From Globodera rostochiensis (taxonomy: Eukaryota > Nematoda > Chromadorea > Rhabditida > Heteroderidae): DNA of 64,000 nt. The DNA lies in assembly GCA_018350325.1 (NCBI GenBank), contig JAEVLN010000011.1, positions 2,414,449 to 2,478,448 on the forward strand, read 5' to 3'. This document shows, one piece after another, positions 43,612 to 53,833 of this stretch; within the stretch, counting starts at the first letter, position 1; each line of letters opens with the position of its first letter. The position numbers and the translations under genes were made by a program. The notes beneath the pieces are model-generated. The model had not been told where the DNA came from and made no database searches. It saw nothing but the letters and a program-made list of their open reading frames with translations.

Positions 43612-44867
43612 TTATTTGGCAACAGTCTTCAGAGCAACAGATTTCGGCATCGTCACTCCAGATTTTGAGACGGAAGACTTCGGAACTTCCACTCCAGATT
43701 GCTTCGTCTTCATAGTGCTTGCGCCGAACTTCGTCATCTCCACTCCAGATTGCTTCGCCTTCGAAGTGCCCATGTTGGTTGCTGTCGAGCCTTTGCTCTG
43801 CCATTGCGTTTTCGGCCCATCGAGTACAGATTGCTTTGTCGTCTTCGCTCCACCTTGCCAGAAAGTCCACATCGACGCGCCCTTTTCAGATTTCGCTGCT
43901 ATTGACGGTTCCATTGGGCTCGCTGTCTTCGTCCCCAATTCGATAGTCGGCGGAGGAGTTTGTTGTCGGCGGCGGTAAATCAGAAACCCAACTACCATCG
44001 CGACAACGATTAGCAGACTGAAAATGGGACGGATGAGACGAACAAAATGGAGAAAGCACTTACCCCACCACTCCGGCGACGATTGCGACGATCATAATCG
44101 GGAAGCCCGGCTCCACACACTTCTCCGAATTGTCAGCATTTGAATTGTCCAGCATAAACTGAACATTGTCCTGCAGAAAAAAACCAAATGAATACAGAAA
44201 AAACAACCAAAACGGCACTCACAATGAACGCGCCTTTCCAGTTGCATGGCGGTTTCGAAAGCAAAGACAGCTCCTTCAGGTTGACTTTGAAGACGCGTGC
44301 ATCCGGCAAGCCCTCAACACTGGCCATGTTGACAGGGCAGGTGATAGTGAAGGACTTGCATCCAGGACAGTCTTTTACCGGATGGCTCGAACTCTGAAAT
44401 CCAAAAAATTCTCTGGAAATATTTAACAAAAAAAACTCCACCCACCACTGCCGATGCGACGCCCGGACGACAATTTCCCCCTCCACCTTCTTGCTTGATG
44501 TTGACATTCTTGAGGGAATCGCCGCACGATGCTCCACCAATCACCGTAATTATCAGCTTGTTGTCCTTGCCGTCCTTCAAAAATCCACGGATGTCCCATA
44601 GGGTACTTTGTTTCCCCGCCGAACTGTCGATGTAACTGAAATATAGGATGAAATGTTTTGTGACAATTAATTAATTGCAATGTTTTCAACTTACATCTGA
44701 CCGTCCTTGGTGTACGACATACCAGCAGACAACTTGGAATCCTTCGTTGCACAGGCGAAGTTGTCCATGTTCAACTCGGCTTCCGCTGGACAGCCGCGAT
44801 AGATGAGAAGCACCGCGACGATGAAGAGCAATGAGCACGAAGTTTGATGAAGAAGAGCGGAGCCCAT
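43612..44867 (-). CDS. type I membrane protein with Cys-containing ectodomain, function unknown
   Basis: Predicted 348-residue protein from five exons: 44867-44695, 44635-44446, 44393-44223, 44170-44064, 44017-43612; all phases agree. A signal peptide (LLFIVAVLLIYRGCPAEA) covers about residues 12-30. The ectodomain to about 195 holds paired Cys (DCPGCKSF, SKPPCNWKG, SEKCVEPG). One TM (MIVAIVAGVVGLLIVVAMVV) at about 202-226 is followed by YRRRQ. The 120-residue cytoplasmic tail is rich in Lys, Ser, Thr and Gln and repeats a TKQSGVEVPKS-like motif. I do not recognise the family. The topology suggests a surface receptor, adhesion or cargo protein. The donor of exon 2 could also be three bases upstream, removing one Val. 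Confidence 0.75.
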
Positions 44868-44932
44868 CAGACGGAAGGAAGTGTGTCCAGTTGAAGAAAA
44901 GTGAATGGAAAGAGCGGAAGTGAAGCACTCGC

Positions 44933-44939
44933 TTTTATA
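44933..44939 (-). promoter_or_regulatory. TATA box of the type I membrane protein gene
   Basis: On the minus strand tataaaa lies 66 bases before the ATG at 44867, in the context ccactataaaagcgag. The spacing fits a short 5' UTR without trans-splicing, since no acceptor intervenes close to the ATG. Confidence 0.55.
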
Positions 44940-45748
44940 GTGGAGAAACGGCTTGAAGTTTTATATTTTGCAATAACATTTTTATTAATCGAAGCGAAGC
45001 GGGTCAACTCGGCTCGGAGCACCACGGGGCGCGCACGATTGGGCGCCGGCACGATTCGGTGCCCGAAGCAAACCAAACAAAATTGGTATCATACAAAAGC
45101 TCTCAGTATGCTGAACCTTTGACCAAGCTAAAGCTAACCGATTCGTCTTTTCAAAAAAAGGTTATAGGTTTAAAACCTCTGAAAATTGCCATTTTTGTCG
45201 TGGTGACGTCATAACTTTCTTTGTTTAAGTCGAATCGCTTAGCTTTTGCCTTTGTAAGCTTCTACTTATCGCATGCTTTCGAATGATACCAAGAATGTTT
45301 GGTTTGGTTGACTTTAAACAAAGTTTTAACGAAAAACAGGTCGGCGCCCAATCGAGGTGTACCGACTCGGCTCGATGGTACAGACCACTTCAGTGCCGCC
45401 ATCTCAGTACCAGCGATTTCGAAAGCCTGACTTTGTTTGAGCTAGGGTTGCCGCCGGGGGGGGGGAGACGGGGAAAACCTGGGATCCCGGTGGAAGCGCT
45501 TGCCTTTTTTACCTAAATAATTCTTCCTTTCGAATGGCACCTTTAAGCACAATTTTATTTCCCAGGCCCTATTAGAAATAACGGAGCAGCGTTTGACAAT
45601 TGTTCGTGCGTAAGGAGGTTAGAAAACATAATGCCATTTATTCTCTCCATTCAACGGGGTGTGAAAAGAGATACAATATTATTTAAGAAATAAATTTCAG
45701 TTTTGGTCAAGGGCATAAATTGGGTCTGAACAATCGAAGCCGTGCCGT
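44940..45748. other. intergenic spacer with dispersed-repeat remnants
   Basis: About 0.8 kb between two minus-strand genes. It contains the GC-rich dispersed repeat relatives at 44975-45070 and 45340-45400, and an A/T-rich stretch around 45125-45300 weakly like the 690/38885 repeat. No gene is seen. Confidence 0.5.
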
Positions 45749-47026
45749 TCAGAAGTGGGGATTTACTTCCTTCTCCGGTGACTCGTTTCCCGATCTCTCC
45801 CTCTCTCGCCGTCTCCGCTCCGCTCGCCTCCGGTTGGCCATCTTGCGCTGCCCCGCGTTCATCCGCGCCCGCTTCTCCCCGGCCTTTTGGCGTGCCTTCG
45901 CCCTCTCCTCCTCCAACTCGGCCTCCGTCATTTGCTCCTTCCGCTCGCGCTGCCGTTGGCTGCGCTTTCGGTACATTTCGGCCCTTTCCTCATCACTCAT
46001 CAAAACGCGCTGCAGGGCACGATAGTCGGCACAGGACGGGTCAAAATTGGCTAGCGACTTCCTCCGGGAATGGCCTAACGCTGAAATAGGACAAATAAAA
46101 ATCAAAAAATGTTTAAAAAATCGCTATATTTGCCAACCGAGTGATTTAAAAGACGGCCAAAGCTCAAACTTAAACGACTCTCTCCACCTAAGACCACTTA
46201 GCCCTTTTTTTGTTTCTATTCCCGTCCGACCAGCAAATATTCCCTGTGTCAACCTCCAATTCGCCAAAAGAAAATCGGGAAATTTTTGTTATTCAAAACA
46301 ATTACAAAAAAAAAAAAATCCTGACATTTAATGCCGGAATTCCATATTATCTCAAAATTACCTTTAAAATGGACTTAAAGTGACACGAAATCTACTAAAG
46401 GAAATATAGGCTAGGAGCGATTCTTAACCAAATCCTAAATTCTTTAAAAATTCCGGGTTTGCATCAAAAAGTTCCCCAAAAAGGCAAGTTTATTCGATTT
46501 CATGTCATCATAGTACATTTTATTCGATAAATTCTTTATAAATTTTGTAAAATCAACCCCTCGTCTAAATAAGTGCTGATTTTGTGACAGTTATCGACTG
46601 TGAAACCATAAAAATAAACAAACAAAAAAAGAAATACCCACTGCCTTCCTTCGATGGGTTTTGCTCCATAAAAGTGCTCTTCAATTTCCGTGCCTTTGCC
46701 ATAAAACGCATTTGTTCCGTTTTTTTGATGAGTACAAAATAGAGGTATTTGATGCCCGTCTCCGCCTGATAAATTCGCTTTGCCAATTCCCTATCGGACA
46801 GCTCCAAAATGTCCGAAAGGCGCACGTCTCCGAATTCATTTCCTGTCGGACTTTGCTGCAGAAATTCCCTTTTAACGTCGATTTCAACAGCCGATTTGAG
46901 AGCAGAAACTTCAGAGTATTGTCCGTCGGGTTCGTTCTCATCGAACGGTTCTTCTTTCGGTTCGACTAAAAGTACATTATCGTGTAAACGGAATTTGACT
47001 AAATTGACAGGAAACAACGCGTCCAT
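45749..47026 (-). CDS. small basic protein with three 23-residue STPR-like repeats
   Basis: Predicted 238-residue protein from two exons, 47026-46642 and 46080-45749 (donor gtgggt, acceptor tttcag). The N-terminal half is mixed and partly acidic (VEPKEEPFDENEPDG). The C-terminal half has three consecutive units of exactly 23 residues, each starting with Met, at about 156-178 (MSDEERAEMYRKRSQ...), 179-201 (MTEAELEEERAKARQ...) and 202-224 (MNAGQRKMANRRRAE...). Unit length, helical character and high Arg/Glu content resemble the STPR (score-and-three-residue peptide repeat) DNA-binding domain of silkworm FMBP-1 and ZNF821. That assignment is inference from unit length and composition. A plain charged coiled coil is the main alternative. 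A nuclear, nucleic-acid-binding role would follow if correct. Confidence 0.65.
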
Positions 47027-47749
47027 TTTTTAATCAATGCATTTATTATTTTAGGATTTAGTGCGCCAAGGCGTAGTCCGACTGTTTTTGTGAGCGGGGT
47101 TGAGGAAACAGTTGAACAGAAAAAAAGAGGAAGGAAACGCAATTAAAAATAGGGACCGGATTTGTTAGATTTTTCAACATTTCAAAAATTCACTGAATCA
47201 AAAATGATTTTGTTTAATTCTAAAAGAAATAATACACTCACTCCTCAACGCACTTCCCCCTCCCCTTTCACCCTGGCTAAACAAATGCATTAATTATATC
47301 CGAAAAAGAAAAACGCTATACTTTTTAGAATATTCATCAAAAGCCGGCGAATAGCAAACAATTACACCTAAAAAGCGTTAAAACTTTTAAAAACGACAAA
47401 AAAAAATACTTAAAGCGTAAGGGTTTTGATGTGAATTTTAACAGAGGTCGAAAAACGAAATCACAAAATAAAAAATGGCTGCCATTTCAAATGAAAATTT
47501 TGATATACAATGCCAAATCGTGACTTTTTTAAATCCAAAATTTTCAAACTCACACCAAATTCAAAGACATTTTCAATTTTCAGAACGAAATGTAACTTTT
47601 CAAGGACGTATAGGAACCCGGGAGTGCACCAGAAATTCGAAGTAGCGAATTTTTTTTTTGGGAGGGGACTTTGGGTGCCACCGTTTTGGCCGTTTTGGCG
47701 CCAACCGACCATTTTTATGCAGTAATTTTTAAAAGAACGAATTACCGTA

Positions 47750-47815
47750 TTTCCGCTATAGTAGCCCCGATGGCTTCTATTCCCCCCCCCCCCCTCGAGG
47801 GCAATTAGAGTGGAA
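47750..47815. repeat. ACCGTATTTCC repeat remnant
   Basis: accgtatttccgctatagta at 47754 resembles the left end of the element at 32080. It is followed by a C run and ctcgaggg. No matching right end is seen, so this is a partial or decayed copy. Confidence 0.4.
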
Positions 47816-48246
47816 AGTTTAAGCATAAATTTGATTTAGCAACTACAAACGAATTAAGCATCTTGCGCGTTTTGGCAATCTTTTTGACATCCATTGGAAT
47901 TGTTTTGTCCAAACATTCATTCTACAGCTCCTCCGGTTCTAAAGGCGATTTGGCTACAAAAGTCCGTGATTGACGCGTAAATGTCTGAGAAATAAAATGG
48001 CATTTATATTGAAAACTATTTTTTCGGGAATTAAAACTTAAATTTCATTTGTTTAGCACATTAATTAATAGAACCTAAATTTTGTTGGCGACTTTGTTGA
48101 CCCTTAAACTGACTGAAAAGCGCGTGAGCAAAGAAGACATTATTTGGGAGATGCCCAATAACAAGCATAGAACCAGAATCGCCCTTAAAATAAGTTTGAA
48201 TACATCACGTCTATTTTTTAGTACACTTTTTATCAATTTTCAACAA

Positions 48247-48325
48247 TTACCGTATTCCTCTAAAATGCCCAGGGTTTTGTTTTTTAACCACCCAAAAAAG
48301 GGTGGGGGCTCTCTTTAAACGGTTT
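48247..48325. repeat. ACCGTATTCCTCTAA repeat remnant
   Basis: accgtattcctctaaaatgc at 48249 shares its start and the following 'gggttttgttttttaaccacc' layout with 32080-32186. A ggtgggggctctcttta segment mirrors the interior of that element. The right end is degraded. Confidence 0.45.
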
Positions 48326-49630
48326 TTTGAACCGGTTAAAATTTATAGAGAAAGAGACGGCGGTGAAAGAGTGTGGAAAAGTGAGAGAACATGCAAGCTA
48401 GAGTGAGAGGAACAGATCGATTGCTTTAACAAAATGAATTCACCAAATAAAAGGGCGTTAAAATCCCAATTTTTCGACTCACTTTTAAACCACCAACAGT
48501 AGATGATCCATCCGGTACAAATTTTGGCCTTGCTTCCTCATTTTCTTAAAAAATTGAAGGGCGAACATTTTGCCTAATCTTTTACCGGAAGGGGGGGGGG
48601 GTACCGACTAAATTATGTATATAATAAAGCAATTGGTTTACTTGCTGATTATCAATTGGACGCTTTCCGCATTTAAGCGGACTTCTTGCGGCTTCATTTC
48701 GGTGACGAACTTTGGGAGAGAATGAATCGCTGGGGGGGGGGGGGAGAAGGCCAAGTCGTTACGATCAGCGAGGAATCAACGACTGAACGAAATTATAGTA
48801 AATGTTTAAGCAAAGAATTTTAACCGCTGGCGGCCTTGGAGAAGAACGGACGGGAGGAGACGGAGGAAAAGACGGCAAAAAAGTAAGGGAAAAGCGTATA
48901 GAATTTATCAAAATAAGAATAAAGAAAAAAGTCGAAATGAAAAAATGTAAATTTGCTTTCTGTTTAAAATTAGAAATTAAATTTATAATATTATTATTCA
49001 AAATAACTTAAATTATCTGCCCTTTAATACACCATAACTGCATTCTTTTTTAACAAACCACATCTAGTCACTTCTTGAATACATTTATTCAAATAGAAAT
49101 TCATTTGACTAATTAATCAACATTTATTATTTAAGCATCTATTTTATGAATAATTTTAAATATTAAGTTTAATTTTACTTTATTATTATATTACAAAGAA
49201 TTGTGAGACAGTTTTAAAGTTAATCTTTTGCTCCAATAAAACCTATTTATCACATGTCCGACTTCATTTAATTGTTTTCATTATTTAAGCGTTTTCTTCT
49301 TTTTAATCTTTTGTTTTCATAATTCATTTTCTTAATCCTTCTTATACGTAAATCACAATTTACCGTAAATAAAGATTTTTAAGCATATTTCTAATAATTC
49401 AATTTTTGTTAAAATTTTTAATCAAATTCCCGATATAGAAAAAGAAATATTACTCTTAATATATAGAAATAAGGTATTTAATATTAATTCTGCATAATTT
49501 TATCAAAAAAAAGGAATTTTTCGCAAGAATAATTAATTCGTTAAACCCCTTACTATCAGTTCGCGGAAACGATAGCGCCAAAATTTCAACGTACAATTGT
49601 TAAAACTTTATAATTCATTTGTCCGCTTCA

Positions 49631-52005
49631 TCACAACTCTGTTGACGTCATGTCGTGGAGTATTTTCATCTCCAATTTGTTTTGGCCGTTGCCCGTTCTG
49701 TCCGGCATCACCGAGAAGCATCGCTGTTGTTGCCCCCGCCTTCTCATCGACAGCGCCCTCTGCCGCTGCGAGTGCCCTGCCGTCGTCCCGCCACCGCCGC
49801 CGCCGCCAGCGTCTATTCGCCTGTCGAGCGTCGTTTTGGTCGGCTCCTCCTCGTCAGTGCACGGACTGTCGCTGCATGAAGCGATCGTATTCCGTCGGTT
49901 TTCGTTGTTGCTGTTGTGGTGGTTTGCGACCAGTAACTGAACACTCAACAAACTTCATCTACGAACAGGCGTTGAGATCAACATTTTCTGGCACTTGGAA
50001 AGGATCTTTTACCAATTTTGTGGGGTTTTTAGCGGTACTTTATTCATTCTGAATACACCGTTCGAGTTTTATTTGAGGCTTTTTGCTGTACAGCTTGCTG
50101 CTGCTGCTGCTGCTTTTCCTTGGCAACTTACCCTTTCATCATTTCCTCGCCCCGGCACCTCCGCCTCCTCACTTTCCCCAACAGTTTTATTGCTTTTTGC
50201 GCTCGTCAAACGACAAAGTTGATGTTGCTGGCGATTTGTGCCGTCCGCTGGTGCCACTCCGCCGGTGCCATTCATTTGCTGCTGTTGTGCCTTTTGGAAA
50301 GGGCATTCTCTGCTGGACTCGAAGCCCGCCCGAAGTTGGTCCACCAGACACGCCGTCAGCACCACCCACGCCTGGCTGGCACCTGCGCAAATTTTCAAAA
50401 ATAAGACTTCGAATTGAGAGCAAATTGTCAAAAATGCCTGGAAGATCGCGCACAGCTTCTTGGTTCCTACAAAAGAATGGCATTGGTATTTAATACAAAA
50501 ATGGTAAACGATACTTACAGTACGACATCAATTACCGCTTCTCCAAACGCCTCCCAGAGAGCGCTGTTGAAGCCGTACGGCCGAAGGGCGCCATGAGCCC
50601 GTCCCAGAAGGTTTGGGTCGAAATCGGCTAATTGGAGGAAGAAAAGCGACCGATTCAATTAACAAAAATGTGTTACCTGCCGTGTCCGTCCGCTTCCGCT
50701 CTTCAACTTCCAAATTTTTGATGGCAGTTTCGAACATTTTCACAATTAGTCGAGCCTTAGGGAGATAATCGTCGCTAATTGATTTAAAGAATCGAACATG
50801 GACAAAAAGACTATTTCTGAACACAGACATGATCCCGCGGGGTGGCGATCTCACAACGTGACATTGCGGAGATGAAGGTGCGCGTGTTGAACATCTCGCG
50901 CATGACGGGCAGAGAGCGCATCATTCGGTCGAACACCTTCAATGGCCGAATGTTTGGTCGCATAAATTTGCTCAAAAGTAACCTCCCCTCGAGGGAGGTT
51001 TGAAAAATAGTAACCCCGAGGGTTGGTTACTAATGAGAAAAATACAAAATATTTTGGAAACGGGAATTCAAAATTTAGCGGGTACGGGTCCCTCCCTCCC
51101 TTCTCCCGGTCTTTAATGCCAATAATGCCAACTTCTTCAAAGACCGCTTCGATGCGTTTGCCGCCATTGCGCGTCTGCAGCCGTTGCCATGTGAAGCGAA
51201 GTGCCCTTTTGTGGAGTTTAGAGAGCCGATCCTCGTAATTGTAATGTTTTATCGGTCGATGAATGCCACCTGCTGACCAGTGATCAGAGTTAACAGCAAA
51301 GGTATCTTCTTCAATCTTGGCACATTGATACCTTTTTTTGATACGGAAAAGGCCATTTTTTGGTGGGAGTCCGACTCCACAACGGAAGGCATTGAAGAGG
51401 TACGACGCATTTTGACGTTGTGTTGGCCGCTCTCAGTTGGCGCGAAGAGCTCCTCGTCCACCGAAGGCAGCGACGAGTCGGTCCGTTGTCGAACGGCTTT
51501 CCTGCAATTACATTTACATACTAATGTCGGTAATGCTCCAGAATTGGAACGAGAATGAATTGCCTAATTTGATCTCGATGCAAAATTTCATGCCCCGGGG
51601 CTTGATAAACACTATCCCTTCAGATCAATCCGTCGGCAGACTTTTCTTAACAAATGAGACTATTGAAACGTATTGTTCTGCTGGTTTCATTCTAATAGCA
51701 AAATCCTTTTTCAAATAATTATGCCATTGACTGGCGTTAAATTTTGGCATTTTGTCTGGCTAACGCCATAAATGTGCGGAAAAAAATGGGTTTCCCGCTG
51801 AACACCGGTATTGGTCGTCGTGTGCTTGAAAGTCCACGGGTGGGGGGACCAAATCGTTGAATGAACGTCTCCACTTGGCCGCCGCCCCCAACCCGGCCAA
51901 GAATATTGAAGTCGTGGCCACCAGAGAGGTCGGAACTTTGGCCGAAAGCGAATGGGAGGAGGAATTACGCGGGGACAGGCACACTTTGGCAATTGTCATC
52001 GGCAT
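49631..52005 (-). CDS. diverged nematode globin with long N- and C-terminal extensions
   Basis: Predicted 497-residue protein from nine exons: 52005-51806, 51501-51270, 51231-51086, 50970-50829, 50755-50677, 50627-50519, 50466-50438, 50382-50132, 49936-49631; all phases agree. About 145 low-complexity residues precede the fold: LSKLHKRALRFTWQRLQ (A), FDRMMRSLPVMREMF (B-C), TPRDHARLIVKMFETAI (E, likely distal His), LLGRAHGALRPYGF (proximal F8 His), ALWEAFGEAVIDVV (G) and SQAWVVLTACLVDQLRAG (H). These match the C. elegans GLB pattern. The 155-residue tail is Gln/Asn/Ser-rich with a Gly run. Weak points are the start ATG, the exon 3 donor (51085, gtaccc), the 38-base intron 51269-51232 and the GC donor after 50438. 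A sensory or redox role is inferred. Confidence 0.78.
50436..50437 (-). other. probable GC splice donor (second globin)
   Basis: The exon 50466-50438 ends ccag and is followed by gcattt. Joining it to the gcgcag acceptor before 50382 keeps phase and gives VVLNQEAVRDLPGASQAWVV, which suits the G-H corner of globins. The donor is weaker than the other GC sites, so this call is less firm. Confidence 0.55.
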
Positions 52006-53251
52006 TTTGGGGTCTCGTTGAAGTCGAGAGTTTGTTCGTTCGTCAGTCACACAACGACAATGAGCTTTTTTGTCCTTTTTTTATTGAAAAATTGGGGCAA
52101 TGTGAAAAAAAGTTTGATAAATGTAATGGCACGGCAGTCACTTGACTTGGCAGACTTAAAATTGTACTTTCCCACAAACAGCTGGACAATGTTTTTGGTT
52201 GAAAGTGTTTAACGCAAATAAACGCACATTTTAACAAAAAACCATTTTTGCCAAATTCGACAATCCGTCGATGTTTTTCTCTAATTGAAAAATGCGTGGT
52301 ATGTGCCAATGCCGCCAATGGCACCCGCGAAATTGTGGTTTCTTTTATATAATATTAATGGCGCTGTGAAGGGATTGCCGAACCAAGCGGGCTTCTTAAA
52401 TGTGCACGACGAACACAAAAGGCCAATGCGAACAAAAATTTCATTTTCGTTTATAAAGACGAAATTGGCCAAATCCGAAAAGTGTCTGTTTCCTTTTTGT
52501 GGGAAATGCCTGCGGCGTTAAATTACATTTCTTTTATACCCCGCGGCGCCTCTGATGGCAGAATGAATGCGGCGATATTTTGCGATTCCTGCACCGATAT
52601 AAATGTAAAAGAAACTTCGATGCCCCCCCCCCCCCCCCTAATTGCCTTTTTGAGAAATGAGTTGAGTTTGGGGGGGGGGGGAATGTTGAGAGGACAGGAA
52701 ATTCGGTCTTTTTATATGTTCGGCATTTCCCCCCCCCCCCCCGTCGCCCCTCACTCAATTATATTGAGACGATTGAATTTGGCCCAAAATTGCCAAAATT
52801 GGACTTTGGCCCCGGGGCGAATAATTTGAAAATTATTCGATGAAAACACAACCGAAGAAGCATATGACCGAAATGGTACGGGCAACGTAATTGGCTATTT
52901 GTGTAAAGGGATATATTTGAATTGGATTTTGTTTCGAAATGAAATTTTGACGGATTAATGCCGGGGGAAAAATTAATTTGGCATTTAAAGATCAAATAAA
53001 AAACTCACTGTCGCCGCTGTGTGGTGCCGTCCACTGATCTGTTCATCAACTTTTGTTGCTGAGCGGCTAAGGCGAACGGCTGAACTTTAACTTATTTAAC
53101 AAAAAAATGGATGGGGTCCATCATTTCGAATGTTTTAACAAATTATTAAAAATTAATTTCGAAAAGTCGACATTTACCTACAAGTCGACAAATTATCGAG
53201 AACCATTATCGAGAACCAGACTCTTGAGCAGTGCCAATGCCTTCAACCCAC
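52006..53251. other. spacer with a possible small exon near 53043-53014
   Basis: No confident gene. On the minus strand ..cag|atcagtggacggcaccac..aca|gtgagt at about 53043-53014 would be a 30-base exon in phase with both the tentative gene upstream and the second globin downstream. Its use is unproven. The rest contains C and G runs (52624-52637, 52671-52681, 52730-52742). Confidence 0.35.
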
Positions 53252-53833
53252 CGTTTTTTCCGCAACGTCTTCTCCCCTTCCTGCGGCACCCATCAGCAGT
53301 TCAGTGCCAAGCTCATTCAGTTCAATGCTTCCTGCAGCGGCACATTCGTGTTCAGTTCCTGCTCCAATCCCTCCTCTCCCAGAGGCGCCAACAATGCCAG
53401 TACCAACAGCAGCAGAAGATGAACTCGGACCCTCACTAAACGAATGATGGTGCTGCAATGCCGTTGATGATCCGTCCGTGCCGCCAACCCGTCCTCCACC
53501 GGCCTCCTCATATGCCTGGCTGTTTTGCCGAGTTTGCTGCTGTCTGCTGGATCGTCCTGCCAAAGTCGTACCTGAGTTTTAAACTTTAAATTTATTCCGG
53601 AATGATCAAAAAGTTGGTTGAACTCGAATGAAGTAGTCTGGATTGTTCACAAATCCCCCAAAACAGCAAAAATCGGGCAAAATTTATGGACCAAAATATC
53701 AGACAAAACCTCCGGCACCTCCGCCGGCCTTGGCCGCCATTATTTTGTCGCGCTCTTTCTGTGCCTTCTCCTCCTCCTGCTCCAATTGTTGGAGAAGCCG
53801 TCGCCCCCTCACAATTTTGGCGATCAGAAACAT
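53252..53833 (-). CDS. tentative gene: basic/acidic helix plus Ser/Gly-rich region
   Basis: Two minus-strand exons join in phase: 53833-53710 (start ATG; MFLIAKIVRGRRLLQQLEQ, then Glu/Lys-rich helix) through a gttttg donor to 53571-53252 or to the stop at 53243 (Gln/Ser/Gly-rich). The first exon looks like a short hydrophobic or amphipathic start followed by a charged coiled coil. I do not recognise the family. It could be a separate small gene, or the 5' end of the second globin gene linked through the small exon near 53030. Confidence 0.33.

Larger units (their letters stand above)
47027..49630. other. A/T-rich intergenic region
   Basis: About 2.6 kb without a recognisable gene. It contains two accgtatt(t)cc-type repeat ends (47754, 48249), a G run at 48591-48601, another at 48732-48743, and a strongly A/T-rich stretch at 48950-49560. 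No long frame shows a domain. Confidence 0.55.
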
